Source: Tubiluchus corallicola (lineage: Eukaryota; Priapulida; Priapulimorpha; Priapulimorphida; Tubiluchidae). From it: DNA of 38,889 bases. The stretch is taken from positions 1 to 38,889 of the forward strand of contig JAQGDQ010001478.1 of assembly GCA_030141605.1 (NCBI GenBank), read 5' to 3'. The translations under genes and the position numbers were made by a program. Shown here one piece after another: positions 20,712 to 31,560 of the stretch (position 1 is the stretch's first letter; each line of letters starts with the position of its first letter). The notes under the pieces were generated by a model. It saw only the letters and a list, made by a program, of their open reading frames with translations, was not told where the DNA came from and ran no database searches.

Positions 20712-21943
20712 GTAAGTGATAGTTTATATTAGTTTGCAAGTCAAATACAGTGTAACTTCCTGATACTTTTAACTTTTTCTTGGTGGTTTGTATAAGAGGA
20801 AACCGGATGCAAAGGTGTATTTTCCAAATGAAGTTAGAAACTTGATTTCACACATTTTACTCAATAGATGGCGCTAGCAAAATCTCAGTGCTTTGTTATG
20901 GCAATGTTTTCATTTGGTTATTACATACCACATTTTGTTGCGTAGCATTGTTTATAAATTTTCCGTCACAGAACAGACTCGGTACTCGAGAAAGCCATTG
21001 TTAGCATATTTGTTTAGCCTGCGATTCTCCAGTTTCACGAGCAAAACTGAAGAAAATGTTCTTTGGGAGGAATGGAATTTTGAGGCTTGATTTCATTGGG
21101 AAGAAAGCCGTGAAATTCAGTAAAATTAATGTCAAATGTTATTAATTAGATTATGACTGTGAATGCCAGAATGTTCATAATCCGTTTTGGTTTATTAATA
21201 TCAAATTTTAAGTTACGGTTTGTTCTTTTATCTAAAGAAAACTTGTTTCTACGCTAAATTTGACCTTTAGGAACAATTGCGTGCAATAACACTCGATACA
21301 GTTTAGCGCTCTTCAAATTGAATTTTGGCACTTACTCATGGCTATTACTTAACCTGAAACCTGGTTTCTTATTAAATTAGTTCTGTAAGATAAGATACTG
21401 AACTTATAATACTGACTTTGCCAAATTCGGATGTGAATACATTCGGCCTCGGTGGGCGGAATAGCCATAATATTGACTTTGTCAATTTCGGATGTGAATA
21501 CATTCGGCCTCGGTGGGCGGAATAGCCATAATATTGACTTTGTCAAATTCGGATGTGAATACATTCGGCCTCGGTGGGCGGAATAGCCATAATATTGACT
21601 TTGTCAAATTCGGATGTGAATACATTCGGCCTCGGTGGGCGGAATAGCCATAATATTGACTTTGTCAAATTCGGATGTGAATACATTCGGCCTCGGTGGG
21701 CGGAATAGCCAGAATTGATATAGCAAATAAAACCACCTTGAACATTTGAAGACCTGGAAGTAAGACATCCATTTACTGGACACATTGTTGCTAAACTTAG
21801 GTTGCTAAGCACACATCATTACCATTTGGCTGTTCCCAAAACCCTGCCCCAAAGCAGATTAGCGATAATGAAAGTAAAAAAAGTTGTCGAAGCTAAAATA
21901 GGTTTAGCTTTTGACTGCTTATGTTTTTCTTTTTCCGTTGCAG
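20712..21943 (+). other. UBE2V: UBE2V intron 2
   Basis: This 1.2-kb intron contains a five-copy 61-bp tandem array. Nothing else recognisable is present on either strand. Confidence 0.85.
21406..21710. repeat. Tandem array, 61-bp unit, 5 copies
   Basis: Exactly five 61-bp units (5 x 61 = 305 bp), nearly identical, each contain ATTGACTTTGTCAAATTCGG and CGGCCTCGGTGGGCGGAATA. The last three copies are almost the same, and the first has more differences (CTGACTTTGCC). The units contain no stop codon on the minus strand, so shifted open frames run through the array. These are artefacts. It sits in UBE2V intron 2. Confidence 0.96.
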
Positions 21944-22069
21944 ACAACATTTGAGAATAGGATGTACAATTTACGTATAGAGTGCGGTAGTCGATACCCG
22001 GAAGATCCTCCGACAGTCAGATACACAACTAGGATTAATTTGAATGGTGTAAATAGCCAAACTGGTGTG
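21944..22069 (+). CDS. UBE2V: UBE2V/Mms2, exon 3
   Basis: This 126-nt, phase-0 exon lies between TTTTTCCGTTGCAG and GTG|GTAAGT. It encodes TTFENRMYNLRIECG, then YPEDPPTVRYTTRINLNGVN, then SQTGV. The Y-P-x-x-P-P-x-V-R-F/Y signature and the NLNGVN segment correspond to YPEAPPSVRF and NMNGIN of UBE2V1/2, the central beta sheet of the UBC fold. Confidence 0.96.
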
Positions 22070-22306
22070 GTAAGTGACCGTCTCATCATCAACATCATCA
22101 TCATACGCCCGTCACGTCTATTGTAGACACTGGGCAGGCAGAAGTCTGTTGCCGCCTGAATATTTTAGCAGTCAAGTCACTTTAGTTCTGTTTGTTTTTT
22201 GGCAAAAGTTGAAAGTTGGTGAACTTCTTAAAAGCCTGGATGACATCAATACAAACACTGATTTATTAATCCCACACATTGATATACGAAGATAGGTGAA
22301 CTTATC

Positions 22307-22618
22307 TGAGATGTGCCTTGTTTTCTGAATGTTTTATATCTTTGTATTAAAAATAGAAAATGTTTAATACACAATTTAAAATACAACTCTACCTATAAGT
22401 CTACTAGTTGTAGGAATTTTAACTCTTCAGGAACGTACCATTCAAAACAGGTCTTATAAGACTGAGATGTGCACTGCTTCCGGAGCATTTTATATCTTTG
22501 TACTAAAAATAGAAAATGTTATGTGCACAATTTAAAATAGAACTCTACCTAAAAGTGTACTAGTTGTAAGAATTTTAACTCCGTCAGGACCGTATCATTA
22601 AAACTAGGTCTTATAAGA
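22307..22618. repeat. Tandem duplication, 156 bp x 2
   Basis: Two copies start at TGAGATGTGC (22307 and 22463). Both contain TTTTATATCTTTGTA, AAAAATAGAAAATGTT, ACTAGTTGTA and GGTCTTATAAGA. They differ at roughly one position in ten, so this is an older duplication than the minisatellites nearby. Confidence 0.88.
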
Positions 22619-23413
22619 TCTTTGACTTTTCTGCTACTGTATGAGACATAACTGAATAATTACAAATTAGGTACTGTTCTATTCATGATAATCTGGGCTA
22701 TCCCATAATGCTATTTGTTGTTTAAACAATTATAAGTGATTTAATTGGTTAAAATCAAGAAAAACGCCCTCTTCAGGTCCATTGAGCAGCTTAGTCTGAG
22801 GTACACTTGCACAATCGCACACACTATTTTATTGATCGCTTGCTTGCTATGACCCAAGAAAACTGCTATACAGAGTTCCAGGAAAAGCCAACCAATCAGC
22901 CAAGGAGAAGGTCGTTTCATCCTTTAATAGAAATTTCTCCTTAAGAATAGAGTAGACTTGAGGCCAAAGTGTATTAGAGTGTTGTGTCTGAACAGTTGAA
23001 ATTTTCTGTATTAGCCAGTTTCACACAAGCGATACTGTACATTGTTACCGTGCAAACGCTGCAGTTACTGAAGGCTTTTTCAATTTTTTCATCAAAAATC
23101 AATTTTAATTTGTCCAAGGTAAGCAAATGCGTTTTGTGTATAATTTTGCATGAAAGCCCATCGTAGAAACCTACAAAAATTATCAAGTATAACGTAGTTG
23201 TTGCTCAGCAAGAGCAGTTTTTCATGAAGCCACACAAAATGCAGCAAAGCTTACAGTCCTGAAGGAGTTGAAAAATATTCGAAGCATTGAATAACGTAGA
23301 TGTAACAATATTGGTGCTAACTTGTTTCCTAGGTATGTAATTATCAACCGATCCATACCTGTAATGTTATTATTGTCACATCCAGATGCAAGCTCCCTTA
23401 TTTTCCTATTTCT

Positions 23414-23880
23414 TTTACCGTATATACTCGCATATAAGCCGAATTTAGAACTATAAAATACAATACTGAAATCAGGGGGTCGGCTTATATGCGCATGAAA
23501 CAAAATGAACACAAGGAGAGACACTAATGCCAATTTTCCAGCCACACATTTTCATCGCTATCTGACTCTTTATTTGGTTGTGTGTCACCAGTGGTGTATT
23601 GGAGGGGGATCGTGGGGGATCGCCGTCCACCCACTTTTTTTAGAAAAAATTCACATTTCAATAAATGTCTGCTTTTTGTATTCATTAGATAAAAAATATT
23701 AAAAATGTATAAATATATGTGACAAAAAGGGATCAATTTTGTTGATTGGGTATGGAGTAAAATTAGACAAGTTGATGGTCGGCTTATATACGGGTTTTTG
23801 CAAAAACTGGCCATTTTAAAGCAGTTTTAGGGGGTCGGCTTATATGCGATGTAGGCTTATATGCGAGTATATACGGTAAA
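23414..23880. mobile_element. 467-bp TIR element (MITE-like) with ATATAAGCC termini
   Basis: The ends are perfect inverted repeats of 27 bp: TTTACCGTATATACTCGCAT plus ATAAGCC at the left, and its complement at the right. Internally the motif GGTCGGCTTATATRCG recurs in the orientation of the right end at about 23478, 23778 and 23834. The left TIR continues as the reverse complement of this motif. There is no transposase frame, so it is a non-autonomous DNA transposon. No convincing target-site duplication is visible, because the outermost TTTA/TAAA bases are themselves inverted. I do not assign a superfamily. It lies in UBE2V intron 3. Confidence 0.85.
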
Positions 23881-24058
23881 TAAATAACAATTGGTTTTTA
23901 ATAATGACTTCTCTAGTCTCGTTGGTTTTGAAGATCCGTCTTTATCAGTGTTCTTGACACGTAAATAACCATAGAGTTTGTTTGTCCGTTTCTTGTGTTT
24001 GAAGTTAAGAGTTTTACTTATCTTTTTATGGGAAGTTGAGTGCAGAAATGTGTTCCAG

Positions 24059-24199
24059 GTGGACAGGCGAAGTGTACAAATCTTGTCGCGATGGCAACGA
24101 AACTTCAGTATCAAAAACCTCCTTCAAGAACTTCGTCGACTGATGACACTTAAAGAAAATGCAAAACTTCCTCAGCCACCAGAGGGCAGCACTTATTAA
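24059..24199 (+). CDS. UBE2V: UBE2V/Mms2, exon 4 (C-terminus, stop)
   Basis: The exon begins after TGTTCCAG with [19 protein letters not shown], then LLQELRRLM, then PQPPEGSTY and TAA (24197-24199). This matches the UBE2V1/2 C-terminus ([21 protein letters not shown]). The stretch aligned with the E2 catalytic site (G-x-I-C-L-D-I-L in Ubc13) reads RRSVQIL, so the active-site Cys is missing, as expected for a UEV. The protein is two residues shorter at the end than vertebrate members. An ATTAAA overlaps the stop region (24194-24199) but is too close to be a credible polyadenylation signal. Confidence 0.96.
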   Translation: MDRRSVQILSRWQRNFSIKNLLQELRRLMTLKENAKLPQPPEGSTY

Positions 24200-25515
24200 A
24201 TTCATTCCATTGCCTAACATTGTCTAATGGTGCCAGGATGTTCGTTTGTTTGACAATACCCATTGCGTGTCATAGCAAACAACATGTTGCTACTGTTCAC
24301 TTGTTTTCAGACATGTTGCTGTCATTTTGCTGCTGTTTTTTGCTCCATATAAATCTTCGGCAGAAACATGTGTGGTTGCTATTGGAAAACTATGTATTAC
24401 TTATGACATGGATTCAATTGCACCCATTTTTGTCGGTTGCAATGAGATGTCAACATAATATATATATGTATGTATTGTATACCTGCAACATGTTGTCTGC
24501 TCATTTCATCACTGTTCTTGCTACAATATGTTGATATATTGAACATTTTTGTTGCAAACTCTCATTGGAAGTAATACTTCACGTTTGTGGCGACTATTTA
24601 CTCTTGTTGTCAGTCATTTTTTCATTGTTAATTAGGTAATAGATAAAATTAAAATGATAAGGAATGTCATGGGATGCAGCAAAACTGAAATTTATCTAGT
24701 TTTTTTATCGTGTTTCTAGCCATAGAATCTTAGCAAAAATGTTGTAACTCTTTTCCTGACTGTAGACATTATAGTTTTGTTAAATTTCTCTTTGTGCACA
24801 AGTGAAGACGCATTTTACTATGTATACATTGAGAAAATTCTATTTCTGATCATACCTGGTGGAAGAGAAGTTACTATGAAAGTGCTGTAAATCCTGTTAT
24901 GACGATGTTAGTAAAATGTACTTTGGTTTAAAGTATTAATAGCGACTGCATTTGTTTCTTTAAAGTTTATTCGATGCAGCCTTTTTCTTAGTGTCTTTAA
25001 GAAACTGTGGCAGCTTTTTAAAGTTGTTGTTACTTCTAGACTAGACGCAATTAGTTCTCGTGTAAATTAAGTTTCGGTGATAATTGTTACATAAACGTAC
25101 AGGGAAAGAAAAATGTGCTTTGCTGGCATGTGGACTTCTTTTCTCTGTGAAAAATTCTTTGCTCTGCATTTAATGTAAACTGGTTCTTATCAAGCACGAA
25201 TAACTTTATGAAAATATGAAAACAGAACCTGAGGCTTAGACTTATGTGATGCTTTTGTTTGTCTTCTCTCAAAATACTTTTTATTTATTTTATTACAGTT
25301 TGGGCTGCACTTTGAATGATAATATTTTGTGCATAACTTATGTTAATATTTTGAATAAGCCACATTTTTCTGTGCTCTTTCTATAGTTTGCAAAACATAG
25401 ATATCCTTTCACGGTTTTCCTGTTCCCATTGCATAGAATTTACAAGTATCGAGTTCTATACAATGAGATTCTTTACTTGTTAGTTAAAATTTATTATTAA
25501 CATTTGAGTAATATT

Positions 25516-25651
25516 CTCATTGTTCTTCTGCTGTGACAGTGGCGTGACTCTCATTGTTCTTCTGCTATGACAGTGGCGTGACTCTCATTGTTCTTCTGCT
25601 ATGACAGTGGCGTGACTCTCATTGTTCTTCTGCTGTGACAGTGGCGTGAAC
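25516..25651. repeat. Tandem array, 34-bp unit, 4 copies
   Basis: Four copies of CTCATTGTTCTTCTGCTATG plus ACAGTGGCGTGACT start at 25516, 25550, 25584 and 25618. They differ only at a G/A in CTGTGAC/CTATGAC. The array is very homogeneous and young. Confidence 0.95.
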
Positions 25652-26100
25652 TCGAGACTCCCTGTTCAGAAATCTCTGCATGAAATCTTTTTTTAAGTTT
25701 TTTCCATCTCATTTGGATACAACTTTATAAATCAAACACGCAACGCAAAGAAACCTAACAGTTGTGCAGTTTACCTGAACTTGTTTTCATTGCACTACAG
25801 TATAATAAAAGTGATAAATTACTATAATCTGTAACCATCGAAATAGATTTTTCAAATCAAATTCACGAGTTTATGGATTATTGTTTTTGTTAACGCAATC
25901 ACTTACATGCAGTGAGCTATAGTATTAAGTAAGATATCAGTGTGAAATTGTACACGAAACTATAGCTAGTTCTTGCTGTGAAAAGAATGATATATAACAA
26001 GCATTAATAATTGACAAATTATCACACTTGTGCATTAGTGTAATTAAAGAAAGCATAAACGGAGCACGTAATTTCTTTAGAGACTTTGCTGCAGCTAAAT

Positions 26101-26498
26101 AATTAGCCTTTTCACAGTTCCAGCGATTGATGATGATCGTTAAAAAATCAAAGGCAAAGTGTGCAAGACTGCGCATTTGTATACACTTGACAACGCCTTG
26201 CAGCCCAAGCTATTGTAATAGTAACAGTTTTAACAGCTAGCTAGAATCTTACCTAGTTCATTTTTTCTTGTTCCCAAGCAAGATCCTGCCAATAAATCAC
26301 TCTATGCACAGATTAATGCATAATTAAGTAAAGTCCATATAAGGCAACTACAGTCACTGAACTGACGCTGCAGACGGCTTTGTTTTACTCACATGTCACG
26401 TGACGGTTGTAGTTAAGATGCGTTGTTGTGGTGGTACACTTAACCTTTGACATACAGCAACTGCGCAGGTACACAACAAAACTGTGAAAGGGCTTATT
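26101..26498. mobile_element. 398-bp TIR element (short copy of a two-member family here)
   Basis: The termini AATTAGCCTTTTCACAGTT (26101-26119) and AACTGTGAAAGGGCTTATT (26480-26498) are inverted repeats of 19 bp with two mismatches. Across most of its length the element matches, in reverse complement, both outer parts of the element at 37405-38249. It carries a GTCACGTGAC palindrome (26395-26404) and TAACCTTTGACAT near the right end, a degenerate DR1-like site. Both flanks begin with AT, so a 2-bp AT duplication is possible. No transposase frame is present. It lies upstream of the esterase-like gene. Confidence 0.85.
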
Positions 26499-27208
26499 AT
26501 GGTACGTGACAGTAATGCATTTTTTGAATCACGCAGGCAACCGTGGTGATTTACACTGTTTGGTAATAAAAGAGTAAAAACAAGTGGCGTAATAAAAACG
26601 CTATAAAAATATGGTAACAAATTTTGTAATGTACAGCTTATAAATTAACTGTGATTTAATATTCTAAACCTGCAGTAATTACCCTTGCATGTACTTTGTC
26701 ATCAGTACAATGGTCACTGATACATACAAATTTTAGTAGCAGTTAACTTATTGGCCACGTTTAAAGTACACTCAGTACGCTCAGTGCTTTATTGTGATGG
26801 GTAAGAACTGAATACAGCGCATGCGGGGCACAAAATGGACATTGGTGATGCAGAAAAATTAATTATGATTCAGTCTCTATTCAATTAGACGTGTGTCAAG
26901 TGTTTTAGTGGACAGCTGATGAAAAGTTCGTGACTGTATAAGCAGATTTACATGATCTTTAAAATTAAAAATAGCTAGAAATACATATTGGAGTTAGTGA
27001 AGTGCTACATTGGATTAATTCCTCATTTTATAATTCATTGTATTTCAGGGTCAATTCCGATAATTCATCAGCTAATTACGAATTAATACAGAGTTGTGTT
27101 CAAGCAGGTGAGGCGTTGTCGTCTTAGTATTCAATATATAATCTGTACCTTTGCTCATTATGTTTACCTGCGTGCTTAAATAACGGTAATGTACAGAAAC
27201 GTTTAAAC

Positions 27209-27469
27209 ATGAATAATTTCTTAATCGTGATATCATGTGTGTTTATTGTATATGAGTTGAGATTATGTCACTCAAATATTCAAACTATCCCTCCAATCTT
27301 TGATGATCCAGTCGTGGAAACGCTAAAGGGACATGTGCGTGGAAAAGTTGTGACATGGTGGGAACTAGATCCAAATGATCCATATCAAAACAAGAAGATA
27401 TACTTCAACATCAGTACGTTCTTAGGTATTCCCTATGCAGAAGCTCCTATAGGTAACAGACGATTTAAG
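27209..27469 (+). CDS. Cholinesterase/carboxylesterase-type protein, exon 1
   Basis: ATG 27209 opens an 87-codon exon that ends AAG|GTTGGT. Residues 4-20 (FLIVISCVFIVY and following) form a hydrophobic signal peptide, so the protein enters the secretory pathway. Then come LKGHVRGKVV (the first beta strands, xGxVRG) and FLGIPYAEAPIGNRRFK, the FxGIPYAxPPxGxxRF signature of the type-B carboxylesterase/cholinesterase family (alpha/beta hydrolases, also including neuroligins and gliotactin). Only the N-terminal quarter is found, so the catalytic Ser/Glu/His cannot be checked. Enzyme and adhesion-type members cannot be told apart. Confidence 0.85.
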
Positions 27470-27802
27470 GTTGGTACAGCTAAACAAATATCTTTTTACT
27501 AGTCTAGAGTTACTATGTTATATAAGTTAACTCTTTACTTACACCCAGGCAGTGTGTATGTTTAATATCATTTTCAAGGGACAATAAGGTATTGGAGACA
27601 CAAAAGCTAGATTCTCATAAGGAAACTTTACATTTGTACAGAAGTTCAACTGGTGTGTACGTGAATCGATAATTTTTCTAGCTACGAGAAAACTGTTAGT
27701 GTTAAAAGTTTTACAGAACTTATGTGCACTAACCTTGTATTTTGAGATTAAACAATCATAGTTCTTGCACTTAAATGCTAAATTGCGTAAATTTTCTTAT
27801 AG
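27470..27802 (+). other. Esterase-like gene, intron 1
   Basis: A 333-bp intron with donor GTTGGT (weak but acceptable) and acceptor TTTTCTTATAG. Nothing else is seen in it. Confidence 0.8.
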
Positions 27803-27949
27803 AATCCAGACGAACATTTGCCTTGGGTTCAGACTTTGGATACAAAGGAATGTGGACCAGCATGTCCACAGGTACCACAGGGTCAGATTGGTCAAGAAAT
27901 CAGGCGGATTCATGAAGATTGTCTTTACCTGAATGTTTTTTCACCTAAG
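27803..27949 (+). CDS. Cholinesterase/carboxylesterase-type protein, exon 2
   Basis: This 49-codon, phase-0 exon lies between TTATAG and AAG|GTAAGT. It encodes NPDEHLPWVQTLDTKECG, then ACPQVPQGQ, then RRIHEDCLYLNVFSPK. EDCLYLNVFSP is the second family signature (SEDCLYLN). Its Cys and an upstream Cys of the ECGPACPQ segment would form the conserved first disulfide loop. The next expected region (a PVMVWIHGG-like oxyanion-hole strand) and everything after it, about 400 residues, is not found before the PDIA4 start at 31467. The gene looks truncated, unless its remaining exons lie beyond the window. Confidence 0.85.
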
Positions 27950-28774
27950 GTAAGTTTTTAATTAGAGCAGCTAAATTAATATTTAAGACTCCCCAAGTGC
28001 CATTGACTTTTCATGACAATAATGATTTTGCATTAAGCTGATGTGAAGCAGTAGGTTAGCTGTGCTATCTAGAGGTGAATTGGTATTTCATAGTTGAGTA
28101 GCCTATTAATTTCTATACATAAATTACCCCAAACAAGCCTGTGAATCTTCTGGGGTATGGGTTAGCTAATGTAAGGTTCCTTTTGAAACGGATGAGTTGT
28201 GCTTAATGAAGAAGCAATTTTCTGAAAAAGAATTCCACAGATAAGAGGCTAGAGGGAAAAACTAGATTATAAATGGCAATTCTACATCAAGGGTAAAACT
28301 ATGAGAACAGGCAGCAAAACAGGAACTAGTGACACGAGGCCCTATTAGCTTCTTGGATTAAAGTATCTAGTAATAAAAGACATTTAATGTAGCAACATAT
28401 GTTCAACGAGGGACTGCATGATTGAATTTCAGATTAGATTTGACGAGGCTTACATTACAATTTTCTATTAAATGTCAAACGGGTTGAGCAACAAGCCAAG
28501 GCACCTCGTTTATGTAGTTCATAATGTAAACATTCTTTAATGATTTATTTAGCACAGTAATCAAACTATTTAATAGGCCTATGTTATAGAACTCACATAT
28601 GCTCATTACTTTCAACTCTTAAGCTACAATGTTGTGTCGTATATCTTAGGCATCATTTGTTGTTTGTGTCCTCTCTTGTGTTACTTTAAAAGTCATGAAG
28701 GTCATATCGCTCACTGAACATTGTGTTAAGTGAGCGATATTAGCAAAAAAATTTAATACAGTGTGAAGAAAAAT

Positions 28775-28860
28775 CAGAACTGATCCTGGATTTGAGCTGG
28801 AAGTTACAAGCTCAATGTTTTAAAGCAGTGAATCAAATAGTCTCTTATGATAATGACTGG
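28775..28860 (-). mobile_element. Weak tRNA-like repeat relic
   Basis: On the minus strand a B-box-like AGCTCAAATCC (28788-28798) is preceded by an arrangement resembling an anticodon region (CATTGAGCTTGTAACTT). The match is partial and no full cloverleaf forms. It is listed because three other tRNA-like sequences with similar B-boxes occur in the window. Confidence 0.25.
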
Positions 28861-28908
28861 TTCTAGTTCCTTAAATTCCCCCATTTAAGCATTTTCAGTG
28901 TTAAATCA

Positions 28909-29938
28909 TACATTAAGTAGGACCTGCCACATTAAGCAGGACCAGCCACATTAAGCAGGACCTGTCACATTAAGTAGGATCTGCCACATTAAGTAGGATC
29001 TACCACATTAAGTAGGACCAGCCACATTAAGTAGGACCAGCCACATTAAGTAGGACCTGCCACATTAAGTAGGACCAGCCACATTAAGTAGGACCTGCCA
29101 CATTAAGTAGGACCTGCCACATTAAGTAGGACCTGCCACATTAAGTAGGACCTGTCACATTAAGTAGGACCTGCCACATTAAGTAGGACCAGCCACATTA
29201 AGTAGGACCTACCACATTAAGTAGGACCTGTCACATTAAGTAGGATCTGCCACATTAAGTAGGACCTACCACATTAAGTAGGACCTGTCACATTAAGTAG
29301 GACCTGTCACATTAAGTAGGACCAGCCACATTAAGTAGGACCTACCACATTAAGTAGGACCTGTCACATTAAGTAGGATCTGCCACATTAAGTAGGACCT
29401 GTCACATTAAGTAGGACCAGCCACATTAAGTAGGACCTACCACATTAAGTAGGACCTGCCACATTAAGTAGGACCTGCCACATTAAGTAGGACCAGCCAC
29501 ATTAAGTAGGACCTGTCACATTAAGTAGGACCTGCCACATTAAGTAGGACCAGCCACATTAAGTAGGACCTGTCACATTAAGTAGGACCTGTCACATTAA
29601 GTAGGATCTGCCACATTAAGTAGGATCTACCACATTAAGTAGGACCTGCCACATTAAGTAGGGCCTGCCCCACTAAGTAGGTCCTGTCGCACTAAGTAGG
29701 ACCTGCCACACTAAGTAGGACCTGCCACATTAAGTAGGACCTGCCACATAAAGTAGGGCCTGCCACATTAAGTAGGACCTGCCACATTAAGTAGGATGTG
29801 CCACATTAAGTAGGGCCTGCCACATTAAGTAGGACCTGCCACATTAAGTACGACCTGCCACATTAAGTACGACCTGTCACATTAAGTAGAACCTGCCACA
29901 TTAAGTAAGGCCTGCCACATTAACTAGGACCTGTCACA
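28909..29938. repeat. Minisatellite, 19-bp unit, about 54 copies
   Basis: About 1,030 bp consists of a 19-bp unit (ACATTAAGTAGGACCTGCC) with a small set of variants: CCTGCC, CCAGCC, CCTGTC, TCTGCC, CCTACC. Longer patterns of variants recur within the array (for example CCAGCC, CCTACC, CCTGTC, TCTGCC near 29180-29240 and 29320-29385), a sign of multi-unit duplication. The right end (after about 29650) is more decayed (GGGCCTGCCCCACTAAG), as expected for an array edge. Confidence 0.97.
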
Positions 29939-31059
29939 CTATTTGCTATTTTCTGAAGCAAGTTCCAAGTTTCTGCTTTGTTCTTGTAAATAGAAGCGAC
30001 AATTATGTCTGCCATGTTTATAAATCATCAAACTGCATTGCTGTGTGGCATTTGTTGTTACTGCATCAAGTGGTGAAATGTATAGATTATCAAGAGACCT
30101 GACACTTAACAATTGTCTTTTCAGCCATTATTAAGTTTTATGAAATTGTTATTCAACTAGACTTAAGAAATGTTTCAATTTGCACTATGTAGCTAGATAC
30201 TTTTACACTATTTTTGTATGTACTGAATTCCTATTGTACAAAACTATGTAAACGATTATAATTTTTATCAAAAACAATCATGATTACAGGAAATTCATGA
30301 TTGTGTAGATAGAGGTCAATTTTTTGAATTGTTGTAATTAATTTAAAATGTTAAATAAGGTTAATTGTATGTTTAATAAGGTCAAGCTTTGCTCTTGCTT
30401 TGCAATTCCAGCCTGCTATTTTTACTCAGTTACTGCTGCTGTTCACTTGTTTCAGATCAACCAAAAACTGATTAGTGTAACTAGTGTTCAGTCCTTGAAT
30501 CCTTGCTGATATAAATTTGTGTTTTATTCAGAGATTAGTTAACCCATATATTGTGGACGTTAATAAAATTATTAATATGTTACAAATAATCTGATTTTAT
30601 ATTAAATCTTTTGTCTATGCAAATGATTCATTTTGAATCCGGGACTTCACACTTACAGTAGTTTGATTTATAATTTTATATGGAAATCATTTTTTGTTAG
30701 CACATTGCAAAGACCAAGAGTGAAGTGTGCTAAAAATATTAGTTTAGGTTTAAAAGGTTCAGTTCCAATGGAATCACTGGGCACCTCTTGCAGACTGTCT
30801 TTTCGGCATAATGAAGAAACGGGCAATCAAATTTAACTGTTTACAATCATCTAACTTGTATGGTAAAGTGAAAAACTAGCCAATGAAATGGAAAATTAAA
30901 GCGTGAAAAGAAGTTTTTACTTGTTCAGTTAAATTGATTCAATAATGAGTTTGCTGCAACTGTTGCTTTTACGGGAAAAAAACAGAAAAAATCTGAATCT
31001 TTTACCGTGCAGCTACTTTGTCAACTTTTACCATAATTGGTTATAAATAATTAACAGAT

Positions 31060-31466
31060 TATATCAGTTCGCGACACACCGATCAGGTACGGTCCTTACT
31101 GCTCAGCTGTCAGACGATGACTGGTTGATTGTGAGCGACCGAATCACACCAAGTGTGTATTGATACACAGTACACCACAGTACTCCACTAACTCTATGGT
31201 AATCAGTGTTTTTAGTAAGCAGATGATACCCTTTTCAATTAAATTAATTGAAGACTTATAACTAAATTATCAGAGTTGATTGAAAACCTGAGGTTTTGTT
31301 AAATGTGCCTAAAGTTGAACTACATGCTACAGTATAACATACGAGTTATTGGTGTTGTTCGGTCAAGAGTTTACACGTGTGCATGTCTGTTTTGCTGTGT
31401 TGATTTCTGTATTTTTTCATCCTTCGTTTTATTTTTTAATAAAATTTCTTAATACACTGGAAAAAT
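31060..31466 (+). promoter_or_regulatory. PDIA4: Presumed PDIA4 promoter and 5' UTR
   Basis: This segment directly precedes the signal-peptide exon. It has a G+C-richer patch (about 31073-31150), a palindrome TGTGTAT-TG-ATACACA (31154-31169) and an ACACGTGTGC site (31374-31383) that contains an ACGT core. Vertebrate PDIA4 is induced by ER stress through ERSE elements (CCAAT-N9-CCACG). I found no exact ERSE here. The role is inferred from position only. Confidence 0.3.
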
Positions 31467-31560
31467 ATGAAGCCAAGCGTTTTTATTTTAATTGCTGGTT
31501 TGCTTATATGTGTGTTAGTAAAAAGTAATAGCGAAATTGTTGAAGGCGAAGCGAAAGAAG
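31467..31560 (+). CDS. PDIA4: PDIA4/ERp72, exon 1 (signal peptide)
   Basis: ATG 31467 starts MKPSVFILIAGLLICVLVKS, a classical signal peptide, followed by NSEIVEGEAKE and a donor (AAGAAG|GTATGT). One base is left over and is completed by exon 2 (G|TC = Val32). The mature protein is an ER-lumen thiol-disulfide oxidoreductase that forms and isomerises disulfides in secretory proteins. Vertebrate PDIA4 has about 645 residues with domain order a0-a-b-b'-a' and a KEEL-type retention signal. Only the first 200 or so residues fall in this window, and the gene continues past the right edge. Confidence 0.85.

Larger units (their letters stand above)
22070..24058 (+). other. UBE2V: UBE2V intron 3
   Basis: This 2-kb intron holds a 156-bp tandem duplication (22307-22618) and a 467-bp TIR element (23414-23880). 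The remainder, about 22620-23410, shows no recognisable gene or repeat. Confidence 0.85.
24200..27208. other. Intergenic: UBE2V 3' region to esterase-like gene
   Basis: This region contains the presumed UBE2V 3' UTR, a 34-bp x 4 array (25516-25651) and a 398-bp TIR element (26101-26498). Upstream of the esterase start (26500-27208), no TATA box or clear promoter motif was found. An AATAAA at about 25804 is the first plausible polyadenylation hexamer I noticed for UBE2V, but it is far from the stop. No other gene is supported. Confidence 0.5.
27950..31466. other. Region between esterase exon 2 and PDIA4 exon 1
   Basis: This is either a long esterase intron or intergenic DNA. It holds a tRNA-like relic (about 28775-28860), the 19-bp array (28909-29938) and the presumed PDIA4 promoter region. 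I searched it for later esterase motifs (HGG oxyanion strand, GESAG elbow) and saw none. Confidence 0.5.

Noticed and set aside
21349-21812. Minus-strand frames with the repeated peptide FRPPRPNVFTSE
   Set aside because: Shifted readings of the 61-bp array within UBE2V intron 2.
28909-29938. CRISPR or telomere-like array
   Set aside because: A 19-bp head-to-tail unit without spacers and unlike TTAGGG-type telomere repeats. It is a minisatellite.
31060-31466. Exact ER stress element (CCAAT-N9-CCACG) upstream of PDIA4
   Set aside because: I looked for it and found neither the full element nor its reverse complement. Only an ACGT core within ACACGTGTGC is present.
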